A stretch of 64,000 nucleotides of DNA, taken from the NCBI GenBank assembly GCA_032718865.1, contig JALUTQ010000040.1:496001-560000 (forward strand), given 5' to 3'. Within the stretch, counting starts at the first letter, position 1; each line of letters opens with the position of its first letter. This document shows positions 53,444 through 64,000 of this stretch, one piece after another. The notes under the pieces were generated by a model. The model did no database searches and was not told where the DNA came from. It worked only from the letters and a program-made list of their open reading frames with translations. A program made the position numbers and the translations under genes. The DNA is from Tilletia caries (Eukaryota > Basidiomycota > Exobasidiomycetes > Tilletiales > Tilletiaceae).

Positions 53444-55051
53444 AGTGGGCTTATAGGGCCACCCCCGCCTCACATGGGACCGAGTCCTGCCGGTGGCACA
53501 GACGCCGGCCCAGTTCCAGTTGCAGCTGCAGCTACAGGCGCAGGCACAGGCACAGAAGGCGCGCCACCCTCAGCCGGTCCCCCAAACAGCGGCAGTACCG
53601 AAGCCGGTCTGGGCTTGGATCCCGGTGCAGCAGATACCTCCACCTCCTCGGCCGTCGAAGCCGCCCAATCAGCGCTCGCCTCCCGCTTCGTCTCCGCATC
53701 CACCCTCGACGCAGCCGCGTCGGCGCTGAACATCAGTCCTGCCGATCTCTCGTCGTTCTACCCTTCCAAACGGCATTTGCATCATTTCCACCTTGTTCAG
53801 CAGCAGCAGCATCTTCAATTACAACAGCAACAGCAACAACAAGAACAGCAGCAAAGACAACAATCTGCAGTACAAGCGTCTCAGGAATCATCTCCGACAC
53901 CCATTAACGCGCCGACTGGGCCTCCGTCTGCGGTAGTGCCTTCCCAAGTATTTGCAGAGCCCTCATCAGAGACCCCAAATCACACAGCTGGCCCGAGCTC
54001 CTCTGCGTTGCACAACAACAACAGCAGTGCGCGTCCCCCAGGCACAGGTCCACCACTGTATGCGCCTCAGATCCCAATCAAGCAGGCAGAGGTCATGCTC
54101 TACCAGCTCTTCAGCACGTCTTTCTCCCTCGAACCCGCTCGCACAAAGCAGGAGGACGAGGACGAAAAGAAGGGCGGGACCGGCGCGTCTCGCGAGGCGG
54201 ACGACGCTAAGATGGAGGATGTAGGCAAGGATGAGAAGGCCACCGCGGGGGTGGGAGAGGCAGTTTCAGAAGCGGAAGAGGTGAAGGGGAAGGCAGAGGC
54301 AGAGGCAGAGGCTAAAGCGGAGGCAGAGAAGACGGCAGGTCCGTCGAGTGCGACGAGCGGTCCTAGTGCCCCTGTCAAGGAAGATGAGCAGATGGACACG
54401 GACCCCGGTCCAGCTCGACCCACATCCGGATCCGAAGCCACATCCACAACCACAACCACAGCTCCAGCGGAGCCCAGCGCAGTCGGCCCCCGTCCCAGCG
54501 ACCTACCCCCCACCCACTCCTCAACCTCGATCTCCACGCTCGGCTTCGACTTCACAACCAACACCTCACCGCTCCCCATCCTAGACGCCTCGACCCCGCT
54601 CTTCGTGCATTCACCACCGTTCACCATCCAGCGATTGGCGGAGCTCGCGTTGGAGCCGAGGCGGCATCATGCGAGTTTGACGAAGTTTATGTATGCGTTG
54701 GAGAGGGTGTTGAGGGTTACTGCGCGGTGGGATGCGGTTAGGCAGACGGTTGCTGCTTCTGCTGTCTCTGCAGTGGATGGGGAGAAGGTGGAGGAGGAGG
54801 TGGAGGCTCCTCCTTCTTCGTCGATACCAGCAGCACCATTACCGGCGATGGAAGGGGTCGCGACTGTTCTCCCAGTGAATGCGAACGCGGTGGCGGACGC
54901 GACGCAGACGATGGCGAATGTGTCGCCTGCGATCGTGCCTGCGTCGGCCTCGGCGACGAATTCGAATTCGGGTTCGGTGGCGACGCCTACGGCTACGGCG
55001 GAGAGGACGATCAAACGGATGAGGAGCGAAAGGAGCTTGAAGAAGCGGTGA
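53009..55051 (+). CDS. PPP4R2-like protein phosphatase 4 regulatory subunit
   Basis: Single exon, 680 aa. The N-terminal 100 residues (WPPHGPAWDDDLRIAIQHRL, FRAYPAPHEVQPE) and the C-terminal block PFTIQRLAELALEPRRHHAS, LTKFMYALERVLRVT resemble the two halves of PPP4R2, where PFTIQRLCEL is the best-known motif. Between them lies a long low-complexity insert: a run of twelve Ala, several Gln tracts (LQQQQHLQLQQQQQQQ near residue 270) and acidic/Lys-rich sequence (KGKAEAEAEAKAEAEK). The C terminus is basic (IKRMRSERSLKKR). PPP4R2 joins PP4 catalytic subunit and R3 in a nuclear complex acting on DNA-damage and centrosome substrates. The start at 53009 is the first ATG. Assignment rests on the two terminal blocks. 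Confidence 0.65.
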
Positions 55052-55980
55052 GCGGGGAGAGGGGGTTTGGGGGGCTAATACCAATGTCTGCTCTTCCCTT
55101 GCACTGCTGGCTGAAGGCTGATTGCGCTGTCTGGTCTGATGTGGGCCCCACTTCTGCACACTGGGGCCCGCAGACGATCTGAGCATCATGATTACGATGT
55201 GATGGGTCGCGGAGAGTAAATATGGAACCAGTATGCATTTCTCGGGGCGAGCGGGGGATGCTCTGCTCAGGACTACAGACAAGGGGGCATATGCTGTACA
55301 GGGCACCCGATGAGAGACGCTGTTTCCGACCGGATGGAGAGAGAAAGAAAGGAGATCAGCACTTCCGTCGGAGGACACAAACAAAATGGCTAAGACCCCG
55401 CCTCCATTCCTCGGGGATGTATGTGTGTGTGTTTTCCTCAGTATTGCAGAAGTAGGTCACCACGAAACCGTCTCCGGTGTATGACTGTTGAGCTTGAAGC
55501 TATATTGTTGTGTAATGTGTTATGGTTGATCATCTGTGGAAAGCTCGGATGGCGGCAGGGCGGAAAAGCGGAGGAGGAGGAGGAGGAGGGTGTCGGTCGG
55601 GGGAGGGGAGGTACATACCTGATTGAGTCACGACCGGAGAGACTGGGACGCCGTCCACGTCGAAGGTCAGTGGTGGCAGACAAGAACTGGCGAGTGGCGA
55701 GTGGCGAGTGGCGAGTGGCGAGTGGGTGTGCTGATGAGTGTATGTACCCCGTGGGAAACTTGGGGGTGGCGAAGCTTCCGAGGCCGAGCCGCTTGCCACA
55801 TGCGCTCTTTCCGCCACCCACACCCCACGTGGAACTGACATCACGTGACCCGTATGAGAAGGCTCGCAAAATTCTCACCACTTCCCGCGCCCCCGTCGTT
55901 CGCATCGCCCCTGCTCGACAACAAGCTCTCCGTGTGTTCATCCCCCCCAACCCACACTTTCAAGTAACACATTCGTCACA
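55052..55980. other. Intergenic with GAGTGGC tandem repeats
   Basis: Downstream of the PPP4R2-like gene and upstream of RPL2. A short tandem array of gagtggc units lies at about 55691-55726, and a CACGTG word is near 55845. No gene is supported. Confidence 0.45.
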
Positions 55981-57550
55981 ATGGGTCGCGGTACGTACGA
56001 TCCTCTCTTTCTTTTGTCGTCGTCTGGTGGTGCGCCCTGCTGTCCAGGCCGGGTCTGGCTGCTGGATGGCGGTGGGGCACGCATACGGGCGGGACGATCG
56101 CGGACACAGAGATCATGATGACTGACACTTTTATGCCTTGGTCTCTCCTTCCCTTCCCTTCCCTCCTCTGCCTCTTTTTGCGACGCTGCTGCTACCGCTG
56201 TGCGGACCGGTATCTCCCTCCCGAATCTCTGTCAACTTCCCCTCCCTCGGTCAAATACGGAACTTCTGATCCATGTGCGGACGCATGATCTATCCTCAAA
56301 AAATCCTCGAATCGCCTGCGCACTCTCCGTCTTGCCCACCCTGCACCTACGACCACGCCCCCCTCCCTCCCTCCCTCCCTCCATTCTTCGCGGCCACTTC
56401 ACTTCCTCCCTCCGCCCCCAAACAGTCATCCGTGCTCAGCGTAAGTCCGGCGGTATCTTCACCTCCCACACCCACCACAACAAGGCACCCGCCAAGCTCC
56501 GCGCCCTCGACTACGCGGAGAAGAACGGCTACATCCGTGGTGTTGTCAAGGAGATCATCCACGACGCTGGACGGTGAGTATTTCTGAACCTTTGGGGAGA
56601 TGTGCGCTCTGGAGAGACTGGTTGGGGGGCGTTGGGTTGGGTTGGGTCGGGGTGGGACGGGAGAGGAGATGGGGTCGAAGACCTTCATGGTTAGGGATTG
56701 GAGGAGCGATGAGGGTTCAAGCTTCTCAAGACATGCGGGGGCGGAAGGGTGAAGCCGCTGTCGAGGTGCAGCATTATTCGGGCGACAGGGGAATGTTTGT
56801 AAGGGTACAGGAGCTCTAGCCGTTCCGATGCGAGGGCATGCGAACAGGGATGGGACAACAGCGACCCACACACCTCCAGAGAGGCGTCCAGTGAAGCTAC
56901 GGAGGGCGCAATTATACTGACGTACCCTTCACCTTGTCCACAGTGGTGCTCCCCTTGCCCGCGTTTCCTTCCGGGACCCTTACCGGTACAAGCAACGCAC
57001 CGAGACCTTCATCGCCACTGAGGGTATCGCCACCGGCCAGTTTGTCTACTGCGGCAAGCGCGCCGCCCTGAACGTCGGCAACGTCCTCCCCGTCTCCGCC
57101 CTCCCCGAGGGAACCATTGTCTGCAACGTCGAGGAGAAGGTCGGCGACCGCGGAGCCCTCGCCCGTACCTCGGGCAACTACGCCACCATTATCGGCCACG
57201 ACCCTGATGGCATCACCACCCGGATCCGTCTTCCCTCGGGCGCGAAGAAGACGGTTGCCTCCCGCTCGCGCGCCACGGTTGGCATTGTCGCCGGTGGTGG
57301 CCGTATCGACAAGCCGCTGTTGAAGGCCGGTCGTGCGTACCACAAGTACAGGGTTAAGAGGAACTCGTGGCCCAAGGTTCGTGGTGTGGCCATGAACCCG
57401 GTGGATCACCCGCACGGTGGTGGTAACCACCAACATATCGGTTCGTCGTCCACAGTGCCGAGGGATGCGTCAGCAGGTGCCAAGGCCGGATTGATTGCAG
57501 CCCGCCGGACCGGGCTCATCCGTGGTACCGTCAAGCTCCCCAATGCTTGA
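55981..57550 (+). CDS. RPL2: 60S ribosomal protein uL2 (L2/L8)
   Basis: Three exons: 55981-55990 (ATG GGT CGC G), 56426-56573 and 56944-57550, giving 765 nt and 254 aa, the length of yeast Rpl2. Sequence: [20 protein letters not shown] at the start, then [40 protein letters not shown], the peptidyl-transferase-proximal segment [20 protein letters not shown], and [14 protein letters not shown] at the end. uL2 is required for subunit joining and peptidyl-transferase activity. A 10-bp first exon with the intron almost at the ATG is typical of fungal ribosomal genes. Introns of 435 and 370 bp are much longer than those of other genes here; no snoRNA could be confirmed in either. Confidence 0.97.
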
Positions 57551-58075
57551 TTTTACTCCTTGCCCCTGCCTGCTTCCTCGCGGCGGCCCCCTCTTGGCTA
57601 TCAACATTCCATGTCCCTCCCACTGGTCAATCACACACATACGCTTGTTGTCCCAACCATGTACCCCCCCGCCACGCTTCACGCCATGCAATCAGTCCCC
57701 CTTTTTTCTCACTCGACTTTGCTGATCTCTGGGCTGTTGCGCTTTCTTTTCTTGCGTGAAGGCTTGCCTTCTGCAGCAGGGGTGTTTAGCAACATGCCCT
57801 GGGAGCAGAAAAGGCATAATTTAATTGATTATAGCTCAGGAAACCTGCAGACGCGACTCAGACGCGACTCAAACGCTGTGACTTCTTTGCAGCGTCTGAG
57901 TCGCGTTTGAGTCGCGTCTGCTCACTCGAAATGACCCTTATTCCCTAAGACTGAACATCGTGAAAGGGAAGCATTGAAAGAGAATCTATTCAAACCTTGG
58001 TGCTTTGCTTGATGTATGTATGAGTGTATGTTGGTGTCCTTGCCGATACATTCTCCAAGTATTTCGAATCGATTC
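57551..58075. other. Intergenic, between convergent RPL2 and DHODH genes
   Basis: No gene. It holds a long inverted repeat (57847-57921, listed separately) between the two 3' ends. Confidence 0.5.
57847..57921. repeat. Long imperfect hairpin made of gacgcgactca units
   Basis: The left arm 57847-57878 and right arm about 57889-57921 pair over some 32 bp with two mismatches and a loop of about 10 nt. Each arm is a near-duplicate of gacgcgactca(g/a), so the hairpin contains an internal tandem repeat. Confidence 0.75.
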
Positions 58076-59949
58076 TCACGAGGACGCCGACGCCCGTGCG
58101 TCCGAACCAACCACATCCATCCACGACTTCCCCTCCTCCTTCAACAGCGCAACCAACTCGTCCTTGATCCTCCGCGGCGCACCCACACCCGTGTACCCAA
58201 AGCTCGTATAAATCTGCACCGCACTCGCGCCCGCCCGTGCGAACTCGAGCGCATCGGCACCGCTGAAGATACCTCCGCACCCAATCAGCGGGATCTCCAC
58301 GCCCTCCAACGACCGGGAGAGATGACGCAGCGCGCGGAGACTGAGCGGTTTCAGGGGTCGGCCGCTCAGTCCGCCGGACTCGGATAGGACGGGGTCGTCG
58401 GGGGATGTGAGGAGCGAGCGCGGTCGTTGGATGGTCGTGTTGGAGACGATGAGGCCGTCGATTTTTGCGTTCTTGGCTGCTTTTGCGATGTCGTCTAGCT
58501 CGGACTCGCTCAGGTCGGGTGCGACCTTGAGGAGGAGCGGGATCCGGAAGGAGGTGGCTTGTTCGGATTTGTCGGAGGAGGGGTTTTGCTTGGAGGAGGA
58601 GGTGGATGGTGAGGAGGAGGAGGAGACGTTGGAGGCGAGCTCTTGCTGTTCTTTCACCATCTGGTCGCGCGCTTGCACCAATTCGCTCAGTAGACTCTCC
58701 AATACCTCTGCCCGTTGGAGATCCCGTAGCCCAGGCGTGTTCGGCGAAGAAATGTTCACCACGAGCATATCTGCGAAGGGACCCAACGCATGGATGCCAA
58801 GGATGTAATCCCGCACAGCCAGATGTTCAGGTGTAGTCTTGTTCTTGCCGAGGTTGATCGAGAGCAGCTGTTCCGGTCGGAGGGAAAGTCGGGAGGTAGG
58901 GCTGGCTGGGGCCTGCGGGTGCGCTTCGCCCGCGCGAAGGAGGGCAGCTTCGGCGTCCTGCGCAACGATGTCTGGCAGCTGTTCGGCAGTATGAGGCGCG
59001 AACTCAGCCGCCGTCGGCGCAAGCGCGTCCGTCGCGAGGATCCATCGATCCAAGCGTGACCTAAGCCGAGCCAGCACGGCACCATGTCCATCCGAGTTGA
59101 ACCCGAACCGATTGATGGCGGCGTCGTCGGCGGGGAGACGGAAGTATCGCGGGGTTGGGTTTCCCGGTTGGGGCTCGGGAGTGACGGAGCCGACTTCGAC
59201 GATGCCGAAGCCGAGGTTGAAGAGGCCGTCGATTGCCTGGGCCTGTTTGTCGAATCCTGCTGCAAGGCCGAGAGGGTTCGAGAGGGTCATTCCGAAGAGC
59301 TGGGGAAGCGAGAGTTCGCCGATGAATCAGCTGGGGCTGTATGCTTCAGAAGAAGTGGGAGGGGAGCTGAACTCACCTCCGTCCTGAGCACTTCGTCATC
59401 CTGCACAACATCGACGGGAGCAATGCCGCTAACGAGGAGGTCGATAGCCAGCTTCTGCGCGGCCTCTGGGTCGAGCACGCTCTTAAGAACCGGAATGGCA
59501 ATCCAGCGGTGGATCCCCGCGCGGGAGTCGCGGTAGTAGGCAAAGAGTACGGTACCGCCAACGAGGAACAGCGTCGCGGTAAAAGCCGTCTTGAAAGGCC
59601 GTGCGGCCCTCGAGGCTCCTCCCCGTCCTCCGCCCTTGCCGCCGCCCCAGAAGGACGTCGCAGTTGGTGTCGCTCCTCCTACAGGCGGGATCGTCGGCGA
59701 TGGGATCGGCGGGACCGGGACCGAGGCCAACTTGTCCGCAGTGGCCTGTGCAGCCTCGATGGCTTGGTTGCCCTTCTGCTTCGCCTGATGGGCCGCTGCT
59801 GTCTTCGCTGCGTCTTTCAGCAGGGAGGACCGGGCGAGTGCGGTGGTGTGGAGGCGGGCGGCGCTGGTGCATGGGGTGGTGGCGGCGGCGGCGGCTGCCA
59901 CTGACTTCGTCGCTGATGCTGCGGCCCTTGCTCCGATGCGGTACGCCAT
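58076..59949 (-). CDS. Mitochondrial dihydroorotate dehydrogenase (class 2)
   Basis: Two exons, 59949-59377 and 59299-58076, joined in phase 0, give 598 aa. An Ala/Arg/Ser-rich N terminus is a mitochondrial presequence. A membrane segment lies at about 121-139 (TAFTATLFLVGGTVLFAYYR), then RAGIHRWIAIPVLKSVLDPE and the FMN barrel: NPLGLAAGFDKQAQAIDG, GFGIVEVGSVTPEPQPGNPT, NRFGFNSDG, SINLGKNK, VVNISSPNTPGLRDLQ (with the class-2 catalytic Ser), LLLKVAPDL, GLIVSNTT, GGLSGRPLKPLSLRALRHLS, PLIGCGGIFSGADALEFARA. The enzyme oxidises dihydroorotate to orotate, passing electrons to ubiquinone in the inner membrane (step 4 of pyrimidine synthesis). A Ser/Lys-rich insert of about 35 residues precedes the LLLKVAPDL strand. 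Fungal names are URA9 or pyrE; I leave the symbol open. Confidence 0.95.
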
Positions 59950-62659
59950 CCTTGTTTGCTTCTACGCGGTGACTGACTGGCTGTGGTGGTCATGTCCAAC
60001 AGCATGAAAAATTACGGAAGGAAGGTGGGCTTCTCAATTCGAAGCACGAGCAACATAGCAACTCAAGTTCAGAAGACGTGTAAGATGACTTGCAAGGCAT
60101 TGGAGACACCCAGGCTCGATTCAGACATCGCTCAGCTACTGTCAAGTCACAGGTCATAAGGGGTATTGCATCTCCCCCAGGCTTCCAGCTCCCTGGGCAT
60201 CCCGCCACGAATTCTGGCACCCTACATCTACAAGTCCCGACCCATGATGGACTGATGGACATGGAACAAAGCATACACTGATCGCGCCGGTAATAGGGTC
60301 GCGCGATGGACTTCGATAAACTGATGAAGTGGGAGGGAGAAGTGGATACGACCTGGTGCCTCGAGGATCAATAGCATGTAGGAGATGAAAACTTACCAAG
60401 CCTGACGGAGTTGTGGAAGGACCTGCGAGGGAAGAAGGTTAGCAGGAAGAGAATCTGCGGAGAATGCAAGTGCCCTGAGCCCTTTCCACACGCCTCTCGG
60501 ACGATTCGGGGACCAGGTCGAGGTGTGCGATGCTTGGTCCGAGGTTGCGGCGAGGGATGCGGTCGTGGGTGACATCGAACTGAAGCTGTGTCTGGGGCTG
60601 ATGAGGGTAGCTGGAATCGTCCCTTTCTGCGTGGTGATCATCACAGGTTGGTCATGGGTGTATGCGGTCGTAAGCTCGGCGATTCTTGGAGCTGCATGGT
60701 GATCAATTTGGGGCTCTTCTTGCTGATGAGTGTCGCTGGGATCCATTTTGACGGACGAACCGTGTAAGAGCTCACCGTCCGCTGCGGCAACAAGCGGCAC
60801 TCCGTCTGATGCAGGAGCTCGGCGCATTCAGCCTCCGAAAACCTCGAGACCTTCATCGGGAATCTCGAACGAACCTCTCGAAACCAGGTCGCAGCATTTG
60901 CGCAGGAGCAGTTCGGCGCTGGCGGCGATGGCGCGGGCGCACCACCGGAGTCGCAACGTAACTTCTGCATTCGAGTCGAGCCTGGTGTGGTGCACTGTCC
61001 GGTCTCCGGAACCTTGTGACGCTTCGGAGGCGAACTCAGGTGTTGGAGTAGAATGACATTCGGCTTCGGGGCGGCGTCACCCAATTTAACGTCCCCTTGT
61101 TGAGGCCGCCCCAAGTATCGTCAATCGAGTGTGGCAGCGAGCCGGAGACAATCTTGAATCTCTGCGTCGGCGGCTGATGGAGTGATGTTCTTGAGTTATT
61201 CGCTTGTGGGCGTCCGCGACGTGCTTCCAGGTACGGGAACGGACAAGCGTATTTATCGACGTCCTGCTGCGCGGCCGCACAGACGCCTCCATCAGGCATG
61301 CACACAGACAACGCACCTGATCCAGATCCTTGCTTGAAAGCGGATGAGCGGCCTCCCACGAGGACTTGTAGATGCCTGAGCAAGAATAGGGTCGTTCCAA
61401 AGACCTGGGACGTAGGGAACATGGGCGGGACGAAACCGCGTCGAGGGGACGAGCGTCCGAGGAGGTGGGCGACAGTAAGGAGACACCGATGGCGCGGGGG
61501 TGAAGAAGGACGTCGAGGCCGGCGGGCGGGCGTATGTGCGAGCAGAGCCATCAGCGGAAGTCGGTGCCGCGAGCACACATCATCGTCAAGGACAAGAAAT
61601 CGACGGGGAGAGGCCGAAGCGTGCAGATCCGGCCTAAAGTTTCCGATCGAGCGGGATGGAAGCCCAACGCTGGTCCGTGCCAGTTGTAATCGATGCGGAG
61701 TCAGAGAAGAGGGTCGAAGCGTCGTAACCGGAATTCCAATCCGCGCCGATGGATGGATGGGAAGAAGGTTCCATCCAAGTGGGAGGGGCTTGAGCGCGGA
61801 TGACGTCGGCGACATTGCTGTATCATCATCCCCCGCGATACAGCGGGCACGGGTGTGATGAGGCGGTGCAGGCTGTGCACAGAGCCGACGACGAACTCCA
61901 AGTTGGGCGGGTGCCTGCCTGCGTTGGGACTCATGAAGGATGGGCAGATGAAGGGATCCCTGTCCATCTATTAACTGTGGGAAGTATGTGGCTTGTATGT
62001 GAGACTGGAGTCTCATTGTCTCTCTATCGGCCGAGACGCCAAGACCCGCTTTTCGGACCCTGAATTTCTTAATTTTTGGCGAGATTGGCGAGAAATAAAC
62101 AAGTGTAAATAGAGCGTAAGCAAGGGGAAGATCCGAGATCACCCTTCTCCCTGCCGCCGTCGGAGACAGGCAGGGTGCCGAGACACTTCCGCTCGCCACA
62201 CGGGGTGACACTTACGAAGGCTAAGCTCAGGCCATTCGCGGCGAGAAATACGGAAACCACACCACTTTTTCCGGCGGCCTGTTATTTCCTTCTTGTTTGG
62301 GCACGCTGACTGGCGCACTGCTGGTGGGTTGTGGACTAGCTGGTGCGATTTGTGGAAGGACTACTTGTCCGCGCGCGCACCGGCGACCTTTTTTCGCACC
62401 TCACCTTTTGTCCTTCTCTTCTGCTGCCACAGTTCTCTCGTTCGCTCGCTCTCTCCGTCTGACCACATCCCTTCCCTTTCCCTTTCCCTTTCCCTTTCCC
62501 ATCTCTCTCCCTCTCTCCCTCTCCCTGGCTTCCCTTCCCTACTCTCCCGCGCCCCTTCTTCTTTAATCACTTCCCACTTGTTCTCCTTCCCTCTTATCCT
62601 TCCCCTTCTCCCTCCGGACACGCAAACCCCACAGCAAACAGGAACTCAAATCGCACATC
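59950..62659. other. Gene-poor gap with weak coding traces
   Basis: Around 61080-60824 (minus) one frame reads plausibly (TVHHTRLDSNAEVTLRLRWC, ARAIAASAELLLRKCCDLVS, then FEIPDEGLEVFGG and a stop), and another frame runs 60827-60393. They may be exons of a hypothetical minus-strand gene, but no start or domain is found. The 391-codon frame at 61036-62211 looks spurious. The right end is a C/T-rich leader of the desaturase with (TTCCC)n near 62463-62502. Confidence 0.3.
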
Positions 62660-63821
62660 ATGGACGTCGTACTCGAAATCGCAGACGAGTATCTGCTCGA
62701 CAACATCTGGAACGCAACAGCAAACGCAGCCGCTTCATGGCTCCAAAACACAGTCCTCGGCGCGGCCATCCTGTCCCCCAAGGGCGTCGGTCTCGGTGGC
62801 ACCGCCTTCCCGCGCGACAACCTCTTCCGCCAGATCGTGTCCCTCTACTCTATCACCTACGCGGGCATCTTCCTCCTCTACTTCCTCTTCGCCACCGCGT
62901 CCTACTACTTGATCTTCAACCACGAGATGATGAAGCACCCGCGCTTCCTCAAGAACCAGGTCCGCCGCGAGATCAAGTCCAGTCTTAACGCCTTCTGGGT
63001 CCTCGACTGGCTCACCCTGCCCTGGTTCCTGGGCGAGGTCCGCGGATACAGCAAGCTCTACCATAACATTGGCGACTACGGAATCGTGTACGCCGTGCTC
63101 TCTGTGCCCTTCTTCCTTGTCTTCACCGACGTGTGCATCTACTGGATCCACCGGCTCGAGCACCACCCGCGCCTCTACAAGCACATCCACAAGCCCCACC
63201 ACCGATGGATCATCCCCACCCCCTTCGCATCACACGCCTTCCACCCTCTGGACGGATACGCACAGAGTCTACCATACCACATCTTCGTCTACATCTTCCC
63301 TCTCCATCGGTGGATCTACATGGGCCTCTTCGTATTCGTGAATCTGTGGAGTATCCTGGTGAGTGTCCCAATCGAGGGCTACCGCGCGTCGCTATTCTCC
63401 GATCACTGATATTATCTCCCCGACCTCCAGATTCACGACTCGGACATGATCTGCAACACTCCACTTGAGAACATCATCAACGGTCCATCACATCATACCC
63501 TCCACCACATTGTGAGTGTCCCTTCCAGTCGCGTAGCTGTCAGCCTTCACGTAATCTGCTCGCGATTGGCTGACCGCTCATCGGTCTTCCTTGACCTCCT
63601 CACAGCACTTCAACGTCAACTACGGCCAGTACTTCGTATGGTCAGATCGTCTCGGCGGCTCCTACCGCGCGCCCAAGATGGAGGACGACCCCATGCACGA
63701 CGTCGTAGCAGAGAAGCAGAAGCTCCAACAGAAGCAGCAAGCAGCGGTCGCCACAGCGGCAGCGGCAGCGGCAGCAGCAGCAGGCGCAGCCGCCGCGGCG
63801 CTTTTCGAGAAGCGGCCATGA
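62660..63821 (+). CDS. ERG3: Delta7-sterol C5-desaturase
   Basis: Three exons: 62660-63358, 63431-63511 and 63606-63821, giving 996 nt and 331 aa. Membrane helices lie at about 57-85, 112-125 and 143-163, with a hydrophobic stretch near 200-232. The three His boxes of the fatty-acid-hydroxylase superfamily are present: HRLEHH (164-169), HKPHH (177-181) and HHTLHH (254-259). Flanking text is typical of Erg3: IPTPFASHAFHPLDGYAQSL, PYHIFVYIFPLHRW, IINGPSHHTLHH, NYGQYFVWSDRLGGSYRAP. The enzyme inserts the C5 double bond of ergosterol in the ER, using a di-iron centre, cytochrome b5 and oxygen. The C terminus adds a Gln/Lys/Ala tract, with a twelve-codon Ala-rich run, unlike the short tail of yeast Erg3. 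The long C/T-rich leader fits a strong promoter. Confidence 0.93.
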
Positions 63822-64000
63822 GAGAGGAGGAAAGCGCGCGCGCGAGGGTCCACTCCGCCACCTACTCCTCCTTCACTCTCTCCTTTTACCCTATTCAGAC
63901 TTTTCTTTAACAATACATAGCATACACCTGGGGATCTGGCAAAAGTGGCAAGATGTGATGAGGGGAGATTGTAGATGAATGATGATCAGCATCGTCTGAG
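63822..64000. other. 3' region of the desaturase gene
   Basis: The end of the window; no gene is seen. Confidence 0.4.

Noticed and set aside
55991..56943. Possible C/D snoRNA in RPL2 introns (atgatga and ctga words near 56113 and 56266)
   Set aside because: The boxes are about 150 nt apart, without a terminal stem or a guide I can match, so the words are likely chance.
61036..62211. 391-codon minus frame
   Set aside because: Arg/Pro/Ser-rich text with no domain or helix pattern. It overlaps equally long frames on the other strand and probably includes the leader of other transcripts.

Overview
This window is nuclear DNA of a filamentous or dimorphic fungus, most likely a basidiomycete. The evidence is short GT-AG introns, fungus-specific genes (DAD1 of the DASH complex, PAL1, a probable PEX8, HsbA-like helices), chromodomain Ty3 retrotransposons and a Kex2-processed secreted repeat peptide. 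Few, short introns in moderately GC-rich genes would suit the Ustilaginomycotina (smuts and relatives), but that placement is inference. Intron coordinates below were read by eye from splice signals and reading-frame continuity.

Layout. 0-4.1 kb: a gene-poor stretch holding copy A of a three-member unknown family (549-1257, minus), a decayed fragment of CLU1 beside it, and a weak hypothetical gene. 4.6-23.7 kb: a dense housekeeping block: a three-repeat Kex2-type peptide precursor, a probable PEX8, a coiled-coil protein, DAD1, a small secreted protein, NUDC, CLU1, an HsbA-like protein and VPS36. 24.08-40.78 kb: copy B of the unknown family, whose second intron has been expanded to 15.8 kb by a nest of transposons. 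A Ty3 chromovirus with 135-bp LTRs (24450-40192, target duplication CATGT) was itself hit by a second chromovirus with ~1.03-kb LTRs (28031-37775, duplication GGAGG), which in turn carries an hAT-type MITE (29208-29806, duplication TGAGAGTG). 41.29-42.07 kb: copy C, intact. 43.27-49.24 kb: a complete PIF/Harbinger DNA transposon (31-bp terminal inverted repeats, duplication ACT) with a DDE transposase and a convergent Myb-like partner gene. 50.0-64 kb: PAL1, a PPP4R2-like protein, ribosomal protein uL2, mitochondrial dihydroorotate dehydrogenase and a sterol C5-desaturase, with a gene-poor gap at 60.0-62.6 kb.

The host genes do not form a metabolic cluster. They serve ESCRT-II sorting, translation, pyrimidine and ergosterol synthesis, kinetochore function and cell shape. 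The most unusual content is the peptide precursor, the ABC family with an insertion inside an intron, and the three-deep transposon nest, in which most apparent frameshifts fall at homopolymer runs.
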